Shown here: piece by piece, positions 20,035-29,770 of the stretch
Layout of the letters: each line of letters begins with the position of its first letter
Numbering within the stretch: the first letter of the stretch is position 1
DNA from: Lujinxingia vulgaris
Lineage (GTDB): Bacteria > Myxococcota_A > Bradymonadia > Bradymonadales > Bradymonadaceae
Assembly: GCF_007997015.1 (NCBI RefSeq)
Contig: NZ_VOSM01000009.1
Location: forward strand, 143,345 to 207,344
DNA length: 64,000 nt
Reading direction: 5' to 3'
Notes under the pieces: model-generated
The model's input: the letters and a program-made list of their open reading frames with translations, nothing else
What the model was told of the DNA's origin: nothing
Database searches by the model: none
Position numbers and translations under genes: made by a program

Positions 20035-23000
20035 CAGTTCCCCACGATCGTCCAGCTCAAGGGCACCGAGCGCGTCGCCGGCGGCTCAAGCTCGATATTA
20101 AACCCGCCGATGCCGCCGGTGTTGGTCGCACCGTTACCGGTTGTCGGGTTGCCGTTGCTGTCGTTCCCCACCGAGGTGAAGGTCAGCTGCGGCTTCTTGG
20201 CCTGCTTCTCACTCACCGTCTGTCCCAGCGCCTCATCATCAATGACGTCGTTGCAGACCGGGCCCAGGGTGATGGAGAGGCCCCGAATCAGCGCGGGCTG
20301 CGCCGGTCCAAACCAGCGGGGGACGCCGTCGCTATCGCCGGTGTCGAGCAAAAAGAGCGAGGGGTCGAGCGAACCCGAGCCGCCGTCGGCGTATTCGGTC
20401 CAGGCGCCCTTGGCCTCCACATCGACCGGGCCGGACTCGTAGTCGTAGGGCGTCCCCTCCAGACGGTAGATGCGCGAGGTGCCTGCGAGACATGCCGCCT
20501 CCTCCTCGACATAGGCCGTAAAGAAGACATCGCCGTCAAAGACCACCGGCTCACCGGTGAGCCGCTCGCGGGGCTCCAGGAAGTAGCGCCACAGCGGTGT
20601 GGGCACGATGTCGTCGACGGTCTGCTGCACGCCGCCGGTGGTAACCTCGACGACCTTGAAGTCTTCTTCGATCGCGATCACCGCCTGCACCGTGTTGGTC
20701 TCGCTGGTCTCACCGGGGGTGCCCAGGCCGTAGACGACCACCAGGTTGCGGTTCTCATTCATGTAGAGCGCCGGGCGGTAAGCCGCCGGCCCGAAGACGT
20801 CAGTGCCGTACTCGGCGTTGAGATCGATCATCCAGGGGGAGTCCTGCTCGGCCGGGTCAAAGAAGAGCTGCACTTCCCAGTCGCGCGGGTCGGGGCGGGT
20901 CATGTCGATGCGGAACATCCGGCCGTTGGCGTCGCCGATGAAGCCGCGGGTGGCAACCTCACCGGGAGAGTCGCTGTAGAGGGCCGGGGAGCCGATCATC
21001 TGGCTGGGGAAGCGCTGCATATCCCCGTCTTCGGTGCGGTATTCGACGAAGCGGCGGATGATCGTGCCGGTCTGCAGATCCACGATGTAGATGGCGCGGC
21101 CGGTGATGTCTTCCACGCAGGAGAGCGGCGCCTCGGGGCGATCCGGGGCCAGGCCTGCGCCGAAGACGGCGATCGGGCGCTGCAGCGCGGCGGTGGCGCC
21201 GTCGCCCAGGCGCATCGCCGCCATGCCCATCGCCGGGTCGCTCACCGAGGTGCCCAGGAAGCCGAGCTCCCAGGGGCTGGGGGTGTCATCTTCGTCCCCG
21301 TCATCGCAGCCGAAGATCCCGCAGAGCACCGAGCCCACAACGCTGTCTTCGAGCGCGGTGCGGCAGGTGTCGAGTTCGGTGTCGTAGGCGGTGATGTCTT
21401 CGGGGGCGTAGCGCCAGGTGTCGAGCTTTTTGAGTTGATGCTCTTCCCATTCACGGGAGAACTCCCAGAGCACGATGGGGTCAGGCATCTCGGTGCCGGA
21501 GCCGGTGCGGGTGACATCGAGGGCGAAGTAGCCCTCGCCCACGCCGCCCATGCCCTGCAGGAGCACGGTGCGCCACTGGGCGGCCTTGGGCACCTGCCCG
21601 GTCCACGCGCCACAGGCCTGGCGGTTGGTGTTAAGCGCCGGGTTGGCGTGGCAGAGGCGAATGTCGCCGACCACCGGGCTGCCATCCATCAGCTGGGCGG
21701 CGCGCTGACGGTTGGGCTGCAGCTTGCGGTGCAGGCTGAAGGGCACATAGGCCCAGGCCTCGCGCTGGTCTGCAGCAGCCACGTTGTCGCGCTCGGTGAC
21801 GGTGGTGGAGAGCGAGGCGGGAAGATCGCGTCCTTTAACCTCATCTTCACCGGTGTAGATGGCGTGCAGCTGCCCATCGAGGGTGCTTACGTAGAGCATC
21901 GTGCGCCGCTCGGCGTACTGCTGGCGGAAGGCGCGGTAGCCGTCGTTGGGAAGATCGAGATCGGGGGGGCCCACCGTGATCGGGTTGGAGTTGTAGATCG
22001 CGCCGAGCACGCGGTCGGCCTTCGGCCCGATGCGACCGCGGTACTCGTCGACCAGCCCGTTCATGATCGTCTCACGAGTCACCCCGGTCTCCGGATCATC
22101 TTGCACGCCCCAGTAGTTGTAGAAAGCGTCGGCGGTCTGCGTCGCCTCTTCAAACGCGCTGAGGAGGTTGCCGTGCTCAAAGCGCACCCGCGTTCCAACC
22201 ACACGCCCGGTGTTGGAGGCCGCCAGAAGCCCGGTCCCCCCGAACTCATCTTCGGTGGTGGGCACCTGGCTGAGCGCGTAGGTCATCGGGAAGAAGCCCG
22301 GCACAGGCCCCGTACCGCTGACCTCTTCCACACCCGGGCTGAGCAAGAATGCCGGGAAAGAGGTGAACACACGGCGGCGGTCGGTCTCCACGTCGGTCCG
22401 CACCACCGGCTCATCGAGCGGGTCGCCGATGGCCTTACGCAGCCGGTTCACATCTTCGTGCAACCCGTCGAGCGTGCCTGCATCGGTGACCAGCGACTCG
22501 CTACCGTCACAGGCGTAGAGCTTGCGGTTGAGCACGCCCTTCCAGAAGACGTTATCGCCCTGGATCTGCATCCCGGAGAATAGGCGGTACTGACCCTGCT
22601 CGCTATCGGTGTCCAGGTAGCTGGTGATGGAGGGGCGAGTGCGCGCGGCCAGGCCGGAGGAGCCGGCGATCTCGTTGAAGATCAGCTGGAATGCGCTCAC
22701 CAGGGAGGCTTTGCTGTTGTTGTTGAGGATCAGCGCGGGGTGATCGCAGGTGAAAGGCGCGCTGCCGTCGGGGGGCTGGAAGGTAAAGCCCATCTCTTGA
22801 GGCACAAGGCAGGGCTGGCTCAAATCTTCCGGATCGCAGGTGCCCGCCGGGCGGTTGCCGGCGCTGTCGCGCACGCCGCTCTGCGAGCCCAGCGGAATCA
22901 TCTCCGGCGGCAGGTAATACTGGGCGCAGGTGCCCCCGCGCATGGCCATCGTCGCCACTTTCTTGATGGCGTTTTTACGCCGCTCGCTGTCCTCTTCCAG

Positions 23001-24599
23001 GTTGACCGCCAGCACGTGCACGCGGGGCGCATAGCGCTCCTCGATCGCCTGACCGTCGTTAGCCGCCCGCATCTCACTCTCGGACTGGGTGATCATGTCG
23101 AGGATGGCGGTCTCAGTGACGTCGTACTCGTACTTGGCCGGGTCGTAACCGAAGGCCGGGTTGAGGCTCTCGCTGCCGATGCCGTTACCCGCACCACCGG
23201 GAGCTTCCGGCTCGGGGAAGCCGTCAGTGAAGAAGACGACGTGGCGGGGGCGACAGGCCGCGTAGCGATCATCGACGAAGGGGTTGAGCGGGCTGGGAGT
23301 ATTGGAATTTTCGAAAGGTCCGTGGCTGGACTGCCCGTAGCTGTAGAAATGCTTGAGGTCGTGGAAGACCGCCGCAAAGGGGCTGGCCATGCTGATGGGC
23401 TGCCTGTTGAGCGGGTAGTCGAAGATGGGGATCTCCCAGTTGCCCTGAGCGCCCTTGGGGCGCTTCTTCTTGCCTCCATCATTATCGACACTGCCAGAGA
23501 GGTACGCCTTACGCGTACTGATGTGGCCGGCGTTGAGGATGGCCTCCTGCACGTAGGCCGAGGTGTTGTCCATCTCGTCGGCCCCCAGCGCCAGGCGCGT
23601 GGGCCCGATGAAGCGGAAGAGCCCCAGGTTGTAGCAGGGGGGGCTGGAGCAGCCGAGATTCTCGATGCCGTCGCCGACGTTGCTCCCCTCATTGGTGACG
23701 ATGTCGTTCATCGGGTAGTCCCACCCGCCCGAAGACGTACCGTTGAAGCGGTAGCCGTCGAACATCGCCACCGAGAAGATCGTGGTACGGCCCATCGCGT
23801 CGAGCAGACCGTTGGACTCCTGCTCGTTGTAGACTTCCTGATAGTGGGGGCGGGGATCATCGTGATCGATAAGCCCCTCAAACCTGTCGCCGGTGTTGTT
23901 GCAGGACCAGCTGTTCTGGTCGAAGCTCCCGCAGCAGACCTGTTCTTCGCGAGAGGCGCCGCGGAAGCGCGGCACAAACCAGCAGCCCGGCCCCACACGC
24001 TCTTCCGATCCCCGGCGCAGGTACATATCGCCGGTGAGGATCTCTTTGATCTGGATGTGGCGGGGTTTGTTGCTGTCGGTCAGGCGCATATTCGGGTTGG
24101 CGACCATGTCTTCGAGGGCGTCTTCCTGCCAGTCGGTGACCTTACCGCTCTCAAAGCCCTCACAATCCGAGAAATCGCCGCAGGCCGGCGGACGCACATA
24201 GTCGTTGCACTTATGGCCGCTGCCCCCACCGTCGAAGGGGTGCCAGACCATGCACGGGCCCATCGTGGTGGTGGGTGTGCCGCTGACCGGAGAGCCGTCC
24301 ACACGCGCCGATCCGGGGAGGTTGAGCGGGGTGCCCGGCACCCAGGTGTCGCTGTGCGCACCGGAGGGGCGATCGCCGGAGGGCATGCTCATCCGCGGGT
24401 AGCGGCCCTCGCCCTCCTCGGTCCACTGCATGCTGGCGGAGGTGTCCATCACGATGGTGACCACCGGTGACTGGGCGATGCCCAGCTCCACCGGACTCTG
24501 GCTATGCACCGCGCGCGGCGAGCTTGTGAGCAGCAGGCCGGCGCCGGCGATCATCACCAGACCCAGCCCGCTGACCAGAAGTTGTCGTTTCGTGTTCAT
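20034..24599 (-). CDS. pilY1: PilY1/PilC-family type IV pilus tip protein with vWA-like region
   Basis: 1521 residues from ATG 24599, which has GAGGTGA 8 bases upstream (in-frame GTG and ATG slightly earlier are less well placed). A signal peptide is followed by a vWA-like domain with MIDAS motif DTSAS and VVFFTDGFPEPEAP. The C-terminal half is the PilC/PilY1 beta-propeller (MLYVSTLDGQLHAIY, GEGYFALDVTRTGSG, IVLWEFSREW, GFIGDANGRMFRIDMTRP). PilY1 caps type IV pili, acts with the minor pilins in priming assembly, and can serve as adhesin or mechanosensor. The length is within the large PilY1 class. It follows fimT, pilV, pilW and pilX, the usual order. Confidence 0.92.
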   Translation of the reverse strand: MNTKRQLLVSGLGLVMIAGAGLLLTSSPRAVHSQSPVELGIAQSPVVTIVMDTSASMQWTEEGEGRYPRMSMPSGDRPSGAHSDTWVPGTPLNLPGSARVDGSPVSGTPTTTMGPCMVWHPFDGGGSGHKCNDYVRPPACGDFSDCEGFESGKVTDWQEDALEDMVANPNMRLTDSNKPRHIQIKEILTGDMYLRRGSEERVGPGCWFVPRFRGASREEQVCCGSFDQNSWSCNNTGDRFEGLIDHDDPRPHYQEVYNEQESNGLLDAMGRTTIFSVAMFDGYRFNGTSSGGWDYPMNDIVTNEGSNVGDGIENLGCSSPPCYNLGLFRFIGPTRLALGADEMDNTSAYVQEAILNAGHISTRKAYLSGSVDNDGGKKKRPKGAQGNWEIPIFDYPLNRQPISMASPFAAVFHDLKHFYSYGQSSHGPFENSNTPSPLNPFVDDRYAACRPRHVVFFTDGFPEPEAPGGAGNGIGSESLNPAFGYDPAKYEYDVTETAILDMITQSESEMRAANDGQAIEERYAPRVHVLAVNLEEDSERRKNAIKKVATMAMRGGTCAQYYLPPEMIPLGSQSGVRDSAGNRPAGTCDPEDLSQPCLVPQEMGFTFQPPDGSAPFTCDHPALILNNNSKASLVSAFQLIFNEIAGSSGLAARTRPSITSYLDTDSEQGQYRLFSGMQIQGDNVFWKGVLNRKLYACDGSESLVTDAGTLDGLHEDVNRLRKAIGDPLDEPVVRTDVETDRRRVFTSFPAFLLSPGVEEVSGTGPVPGFFPMTYALSQVPTTEDEFGGTGLLAASNTGRVVGTRVRFEHGNLLSAFEEATQTADAFYNYWGVQDDPETGVTRETIMNGLVDEYRGRIGPKADRVLGAIYNSNPITVGPPDLDLPNDGYRAFRQQYAERRTMLYVSTLDGQLHAIYTGEDEVKGRDLPASLSTTVTERDNVAAADQREAWAYVPFSLHRKLQPNRQRAAQLMDGSPVVGDIRLCHANPALNTNRQACGAWTGQVPKAAQWRTVLLQGMGGVGEGYFALDVTRTGSGTEMPDPIVLWEFSREWEEHQLKKLDTWRYAPEDITAYDTELDTCRTALEDSVVGSVLCGIFGCDDGDEDDTPSPWELGFLGTSVSDPAMGMAAMRLGDGATAALQRPIAVFGAGLAPDRPEAPLSCVEDITGRAIYIVDLQTGTIIRRFVEYRTEDGDMQRFPSQMIGSPALYSDSPGEVATRGFIGDANGRMFRIDMTRPDPRDWEVQLFFDPAEQDSPWMIDLNAEYGTDVFGPAAYRPALYMNENRNLVVVYGLGTPGETSETNTVQAVIAIEEDFKVVEVTTGGVQQTVDDIVPTPLWRYFLEPRERLTGEPVVFDGDVFFTAYVEEEAACLAGTSRIYRLEGTPYDYESGPVDVEAKGAWTEYADGGSGSLDPSLFLLDTGDSDGVPRWFGPAQPALIRGLSITLGPVCNDVIDDEALGQTVSEKQAKKPQLTFTSVGNDSNGNPTTGNGATNTGGIGGFNIELEPPATRSVPLSWTIVGN

Positions 24600-24694
24600 T
24601 GTCATCACCTCAGCCTGTGGGGCCTTGCGGGCCCCGAGCAGCTTTTATTGTCGAATCCACTCGCCATCACGCGCGGGCGCAGGGGCAAGAATCG

Positions 24695-25333
24695 TTAGCG
24701 CGAACCACAATCAATCGGGCCAATCATCGCCTCGGTGCTGTGCCTGCCGAGCGCGCGCTGGCGCCGGCGGTCGGTGTCGGCCTCGGGCACATCACCTAAG
24801 ATCGCCTCGGAGGCGATCGTCACTTTCTTAAAGCAAAACTCTCCGGAGTAACCCGGCGCCGGCGGACCATCGAGGGGATCGCGCACAATAAAGCGAAAAC
24901 TCACCGGGTTGGTGCTGTCGTTCTCCAGCGATCCGGTCGAGGCGGAGTCGATGAGTTTGCCGTCGGGCAGCACCCCGCGAAGCGTGGCCTGCCCGCCGCC
25001 GGGGTTCTCCTCGGGGCTGAATATCTGGTAGCCGCCGCGGCGAATCGCCCCGACACGCTCGTCCTCCGAGCCCAGGCTGCTCAGGTCGGCCTCGGCGCGG
25101 GCCTTGAGCATCTCGGAGTAAGAGGGCGCGCGGGCGCCGGCGCGGTAGAGCCCGAACTGCACCACCGCGTCACTGAAGACAGTGGCCTGGGCGCGGCTGC
25201 GGTGGCTGGCCGAGAGCCAGACCCCCTCGGTGGTCGAATCCAGCGCGACCATTCCCAGGCCGGTGAGCACCAGAATGACCAGAAGCACCACCACCAGGGC
25301 TGCGCCGCGTTGATTGTTGGCTTGAAGTCGCAT
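24695..25333 (-). CDS. pilX: PilX-like minor pilin
   Basis: 212 residues. It opens MRLQANNQRGAALVVVLLVI, the PilX-type class III signal in which QRG is followed by AALVVVLLVILVLTGLG and no conserved Glu5, as is usual for PilX. The start overlaps the pilW stop (TGATG). The C-terminal region has a Cys pair (FCFKK and DCGSR) that could form the disulfide often seen in minor pilins. There are 95 bases before the pilY1 start. Function by family: a minor pilin needed to prime type IV pilus assembly with PilV, PilW, FimT and PilY1. Confidence 0.85.
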   Translation of the reverse strand: MRLQANNQRGAALVVVLLVILVLTGLGMVALDSTTEGVWLSASHRSRAQATVFSDAVVQFGLYRAGARAPSYSEMLKARAEADLSSLGSEDERVGAIRRGGYQIFSPEENPGGGQATLRGVLPDGKLIDSASTGSLENDSTNPVSFRFIVRDPLDGPPAPGYSGEFCFKKVTIASEAILGDVPEADTDRRRQRALGRHSTEAMIGPIDCGSR

Positions 25334-26655
25334 CAGAGCCCTCGCATACGGAAGTTGGCAAGATCGACACTGGACTGCACCGTCACCACCGAGGCTGCCC
25401 CGGGGTTGCGCGGGTCTACATCGTAGGTCTGCATGGTGCCTTCGACCTCCTGGAAGCCCAGCCAGTCGGCGTCGCCGGCGACCTCAAAATGCGGGCGGTT
25501 GGTGCGCTCGTTCTCCGAGCGCATTGAGAGGCGAAGGTGCGCCACGCGCGCCTGATGCGGCTGAGAGCCCATCGCCGGCGGCGTCAAACAGGCGCCGGTC
25601 GCAGGCTCCCACTCCGAGGCCAGCGGCGTCGGCTCCAGCGCCCCGAACGCGTTGGCACAGTCGAACCACACCCTAAAGTCGACCACATGGTTGGCGATCA
25701 CCAGCGTGTTGGCCTCGCGCTCGGCATCGTCGACGCCCACGATCACCCCTTCGAGCTGGGTCTGGGTCGGCGAGTTCAGCGCCATGAGCGGGCCGAAGTT
25801 GAGGCGGTGACGCACCAGCTGCAGGTTGGTCGGATCAAAGGGGTCGACGCGTACGCGAAACCAGAACGCGTCGAGAAACGCCGCGTCATAATCGTTCTCT
25901 GCACCGTCGATGCTCTCCAGCCCCGTCATGCGCCCTTCGCCGCGGAAGGTGATGGCGGCGGTGGTCAGCTCCAGCGCGCCGGAGGAGATGCTGGCCTGGC
26001 GCACCGGCACAAATTGCATGTAGCCCTGGCGGTCACTGATGCGCAGGCCACGGGCGCTGGCCGCCTCGGTCAGCGCCAGAGCTCGAGGGTCGGTGTCATC
26101 GGCGATCACGGCGCTGTCGGCCGAGACATCAAAAGGATCGATGCGAGTGAGCCGCCCCATGCCACGCTCGACGTTTTCCACGCGGCCGCCGTCCGGGCGC
26201 ACCTCGCTGATGAGAAAGCTCTGGGGAAAGTCGTAGGCGCCGACCACCACCACGCCGCTGAACGCCGACTGCGGGTTGCGCGCGGCGATGGCCTGCAGGG
26301 TGGCGTTGCCCTGGTAGATCTCCCGGCTGTTCTGCCAGCCCTCATATGGGATCAGGCCGAACATCGGGGAATCGTTGGGCCGCACCCAGGGGTCGACCGT
26401 CGCGTTGGGCGTGGCCTGACTGCCGGCAGACTGCAGCTCGTTACGCACCATCTCCAGCGCAAAGCGCGCCTCATCGGTGGCGCCGGCCATCGCGTCGACG
26501 TCGATCAGCGCGTCGGAGGTGCGGGCGAACATCCCGTAGATCATCGCCACCAGCCCGCCCACAAGCGTCATGGCGATCATCAGCTCCACAAGCGTGAAGC
26601 CACGACCGGCCAGGCGGCTCAGGGTCAGGCGGTGGGGGTGGGAGTGTCTCATCAT
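25333..26655 (-). CDS. pilW: PilW-like minor pilin
   Basis: 440 residues from ATG 26655, selected because TAAGGA lies about 6 bases upstream; an earlier ATG at 26703 has no such site. Prepilin leader MMRHSHPHRLTLSRLAGRG is cleaved before FTLVELMIAM, with Glu5 present. The large C-terminal domain is typical of PilW. In this order it belongs to the minor-pilin priming complex. The start lies 44 bases after the pilV stop. Confidence 0.88.
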   Translation of the reverse strand: MMRHSHPHRLTLSRLAGRGFTLVELMIAMTLVGGLVAMIYGMFARTSDALIDVDAMAGATDEARFALEMVRNELQSAGSQATPNATVDPWVRPNDSPMFGLIPYEGWQNSREIYQGNATLQAIAARNPQSAFSGVVVVGAYDFPQSFLISEVRPDGGRVENVERGMGRLTRIDPFDVSADSAVIADDTDPRALALTEAASARGLRISDRQGYMQFVPVRQASISSGALELTTAAITFRGEGRMTGLESIDGAENDYDAAFLDAFWFRVRVDPFDPTNLQLVRHRLNFGPLMALNSPTQTQLEGVIVGVDDAEREANTLVIANHVVDFRVWFDCANAFGALEPTPLASEWEPATGACLTPPAMGSQPHQARVAHLRLSMRSENERTNRPHFEVAGDADWLGFQEVEGTMQTYDVDPRNPGAASVVTVQSSVDLANFRMRGL

Positions 26656-26699
26656 CGTGTCCTTACATCGCAGTCGTCGATGTGGCGTCATCATCGGGT

Positions 26700-27314
26700 T
26701 CAACGCGGGCGGATGGCGCTGGCGAAGTAGCTCGCGCGCAGGCCTTCGAGTTCCAGCTTCAGATCTTCGTCGCCCGGGATCAGCAAGCCGGCGTCGATCG
26801 CATCGCAGCGCCCGTTGAGGTTGCCGCCGTCCTGACCGGGAAACGCGCCGTTGGCTCCCGGGTAGACGATCGCCAGGCGGACCTGGAGGTAGGGCTGGGC
26901 GATGCCGCCTTCCTGAAGTTGCTCGGCGGAGCCGAACACACAGAATCGCGCCGCGCCGTCATCGGGGCGCATCCGCTGGTTGACAGGCTGGTCGTAGAGG
27001 CGCACCCAGCCGCCGCCGGCGTTGGCGATGTCGGCCAGAAAAGCCGAGCCGCGCCCGTCGTTATAGACCTCATCGACGGTGGAGGGTGCCATCGCGCCGT
27101 TCCACGCCATCGCCTCGGCGCGCAGGCGCGCCTCGACCTGACGGGCCATCTCGGTGGCGCCGGTGACCTCCCGCGAGGCGGTGTAGCCGCCCAGCGAGAT
27201 AAACTGCATGGCGATCGTCGCCATCACTCCCACCGACATCAGCACCATCGCGATCAGGAGCTCGATCAGCGAGAAGCCACGCGGCGATGCGCTCGTTGTG
27301 CTCAGCTTGATCAT
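26700..27314 (-). CDS. pilV: PilV-like minor pilin
   Basis: 204 residues. The short leader ends SPRG before FSLIELLIAMVLMSVGVMAT, with the conserved Glu5, in the PilV/GspI style. A globular domain of about 150 residues with two Cys follows. The start overlaps the stop of the upstream GspH/FimT-like gene by 4 bases (ATGA), which implies coupled translation. Confidence 0.87.
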   Translation of the reverse strand: MIKLSTTSASPRGFSLIELLIAMVLMSVGVMATIAMQFISLGGYTASREVTGATEMARQVEARLRAEAMAWNGAMAPSTVDEVYNDGRGSAFLADIANAGGGWVRLYDQPVNQRMRPDDGAARFCVFGSAEQLQEGGIAQPYLQVRLAIVYPGANGAFPGQDGGNLNGRCDAIDAGLLIPGDEDLKLELEGLRASYFASAIRPR

Positions 27315-27994
27315 TGGATCACCCGCGCCTGACCGTTGAAGGGAATATGAATCATATAAAAGCTCGCCAGCTGGCGCTGCACGCTTAACTCAAAGAGCTC
27401 GTCTTCGCCGGCGCCCATCGAGGGGCAGTCGCTCACCCCGGCGTCCAGGGGCTGAGTGGGGTTGGCCATCCAGAAGCGGAAGTTGTAGCCGGGGCAGGCG
27501 CCTTCGCTGCTCAGCGTACGCCCGTCACGGTCGAGCACGCGGCCGGCCGGCGAGATGCACAGCGGCCTGGCGATGGTGCCCTCGGTGGACGGGTCGGCAC
27601 CCAGGATGGCGTGCTCCAGCCCGGTGGCGTTCATGTCGATCTCGATGAGCGCCTCGCCAGCACCGGGCGCGGTGACCACGCCCTCGGCGCAGGTCAGTGA
27701 GCGGTTTTCGGAGCGGAAAAACTGCACCCTTCCCGGCCCTCCGCCGCGCTCCACCGCCACAAAGACCACCTCGCCGCGGCCCATCGCGTAGGCCCGGGCC
27801 TCCTGAAAGGCCTGCACAATCTGGCGGTTAAGCCCCCGCGTGCTGTTCTCTTTAATCGTGCGTGAGACCGTCGGCGTCACCAGCGCGGCGAGCATTCCGA
27901 CGATCACGACCACGATCATGAGCTCCACCAGCGTAAAGCCCTGCGCTTTGCGCGGACATCTGGTGTGTGTTCTCTTCGGCATGGCTTCTCTCAT
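27311..27994 (-). CDS. fimT: FimT/GspH-like minor pilin
   Basis: 227 residues. Leader RKAQG is followed by FTLVELMIVVVIVGMLAALV with Glu5. The GspH/FimT pattern NRQIVQAFQEARAYAMGRGE comes next and the rest is a beta-rich domain. The start is either ATG 27994 or ATG 27982; both give normal leaders (19 or 15 residues). It is the first gene of the minor-pilin operon. Some FimT proteins bind DNA for uptake; whether this one does cannot be judged here. Confidence 0.85.
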   Translation of the reverse strand: MREAMPKRTHTRCPRKAQGFTLVELMIVVVIVGMLAALVTPTVSRTIKENSTRGLNRQIVQAFQEARAYAMGRGEVVFVAVERGGGPGRVQFFRSENRSLTCAEGVVTAPGAGEALIEIDMNATGLEHAILGADPSTEGTIARPLCISPAGRVLDRDGRTLSSEGACPGYNFRFWMANPTQPLDAGVSDCPSMGAGEDELFELSVQRQLASFYMIHIPFNGQARVIQ

Positions 27995-28174
27995 CGTTGC
28001 ATCACGTCAAACATCGCGGTGGCAGCTCTAGCACAGCTTTAGGAGGTCGCAAGATTCGTACCACGCGCGGAAGTCTCCCCCACCGCCGGCGCCCTCCTGC
28101 CGATCGGTGGCTCGCGCAGGCGGCGATCCCGGGCTCGGTCCTCGGCAGCTTCGCATCCGGACCTCCCTTCATAC

Positions 28175-28191
28175 TATGAAAAAATTTCATA
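28175..28191. promoter_or_regulatory. Operator-like palindrome upstream of the barrel/cytochrome genes
   Basis: TATGAAA-AAA-TTTCATA is a perfect 7+7 inverted repeat with a 3-base spacer in an unusually AT-rich patch. It lies 47 bases before the GTG of the barrel gene and about 180 bases before fimT on the other strand, so it could control either. No regulator can be named. The rest of 27995-28237 shows no gene or repeat. Confidence 0.4.
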
Positions 28192-28237
28192 CCCTTGAAG
28201 TAATTGCACAGCGCGCCCCGATTCACTACACCCCGAA

Positions 28238-29770
28238 GTGTTGATTTTTGCCCTTCCCCCCTGTCGTCGAGAGCCCGCCGTGGTGCCAGGTCGACAACTT
28301 CGATGGCGCTGGCCGACCACCGCCCCACTCCGAGCGACCCACACGCTGCTCTGGATCGCCACACTTCTGGCGACCGCCGGCGTCCACATCCTCACTGCGC
28401 CCGCCGACGCCCACGCCACCACCTACCAGGTGCGCACCCAGTCGCGCGCCCGCGCCACCCAGCACCTGCGCGCCGACCGCCGCTGGGAGGCCTCCCGCAC
28501 CTGGACCCAGGCCCTGCACTTAAGCGCCCACGACCTGATGGGCGACCGCAGCGGCCGGCTCAACGCCCGGCTGAGCTTTCGATATTTTAGCGACGCGGCG
28601 CTCGCGCCCGCGCTGCGCGACGATCCACGCGCGCTGGACCGCTTCAACGACCTGACCCTGGATCTGGCCTACGTGGACTGGCGCCCCTTTGAGGCGCTGC
28701 AGCTTCGCGCCGGCCGCCACTGGGCCGGCTCGGCGCTGGGCGTGGTCGACCTCGACGGGCTCAGCGCCGAAGTTGAGCTTGGCGAGGGCCCCACCCGCCA
28801 GACCCTGCGCGCCTGGGCGGGCCGTAAGGTCGACCACCGCCTGGGTCCATTCGACCCGGCCACCTTCGATGTGCAGGGCGTGCCGCTTAACGATCCTTAC
28901 GTCTCGCGTGCGCAGGCCACGCTCATGGGCGCGGCCGTGGGCCTGCGCCACCGCCGCCACCACCGCGTGGAGCTCGCCGCATCCCGAACCTCCCGAAAGA
29001 GCGCGGCGCCCGAGGGCTGGGGATCTCCCGACGCCCGGCAGATCGAACACCGCTTCGGCATGAGCGCCTTTATCAAACCGGCGCGCGCGCTCAACCTCAG
29101 CACCCTCCTGACCTTTCACGGCCCGGCCCGGGCCTTTGATCGCGCGCTGATGCAGGGGTCGGTGGCCGCCGGCAAAACCACCACCTTTTCGCTCGGCCTC
29201 GACCACCGCCTCCCCATCTTCGACGCCGCCTCGATCTTCAACCTCTTCGGGGCCTCGCCGCGCCAGAGCGCGTATATGACGGTGCAGCGCGCGCTTCCGG
29301 CGGCGCAGACCTCGCTGGAGGTGCGCGCCTGGGCGCGGGCCTACCGCGACGCCGGCGACCTCTTGAGCCTCCCCGACCACGTCTCGCCAGGCGCGGCGCT
29401 GGGCGCGCACACGCGCCTCCGCCTCTTTGATCGCGACGCGCGCCTTGGCGCGCAGGTCAGCTACCAGACCCACAGCGAGGGCGCGCCCACCGGCGACCAG
29501 CTCCTCGTCGACGCCTCGTTGCGCGTAGCCGCCACCCCGCGCCGCCTCTGGCTCACAGCGCGCCACCTCACGCTTTACACCACCGGGGCCTCGGGCAGCG
29601 CGGTCGACCCCGGCGAAGAGGGCAAACTCGCGCTGAGCACCAGCCTGGGCGCGGAGGTGGGGCTTGGCGCGCTCGCGCGCCTCTCGCTGCTGGCCGAACA
29701 CCGCCAGGGAAGCGCCCTTCCCTCCCACGCCCTGCTCTACGCCAACCTCACCCTGGAGCTGTGGCCATGA
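28238..29770 (+). CDS. Putative outer-membrane beta-barrel partner of a multihaem cytochrome
   Basis: Up to 510 residues. The start is uncertain: GTG 28238 is the longest, and GTGs near 28280 give a more compact signal peptide (hydrophobic TLLWIATLLATAGVHIL, cleavage after ADAHA). The mature part has barrel-like alternation and many Arg/Tyr strands (LDLAYVDWRPFEALQLRAGRHW; later LLYANLTLELWP at the end). It resembles porin-like partners of extracellular cytochromes in size and context, but MtrB-type signature residues were not seen. Its stop overlaps the start of the seven-haem lipoprotein (ATGA), so the two are translated together. Confidence 0.68.
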   Translation: MLIFALPPCRREPAVVPGRQLRWRWPTTAPLRATHTLLWIATLLATAGVHILTAPADAHATTYQVRTQSRARATQHLRADRRWEASRTWTQALHLSAHDLMGDRSGRLNARLSFRYFSDAALAPALRDDPRALDRFNDLTLDLAYVDWRPFEALQLRAGRHWAGSALGVVDLDGLSAEVELGEGPTRQTLRAWAGRKVDHRLGPFDPATFDVQGVPLNDPYVSRAQATLMGAAVGLRHRRHHRVELAASRTSRKSAAPEGWGSPDARQIEHRFGMSAFIKPARALNLSTLLTFHGPARAFDRALMQGSVAAGKTTTFSLGLDHRLPIFDAASIFNLFGASPRQSAYMTVQRALPAAQTSLEVRAWARAYRDAGDLLSLPDHVSPGAALGAHTRLRLFDRDARLGAQVSYQTHSEGAPTGDQLLVDASLRVAATPRRLWLTARHLTLYTTGASGSAVDPGEEGKLALSTSLGAEVGLGALARLSLLAEHRQGSALPSHALLYANLTLELWP

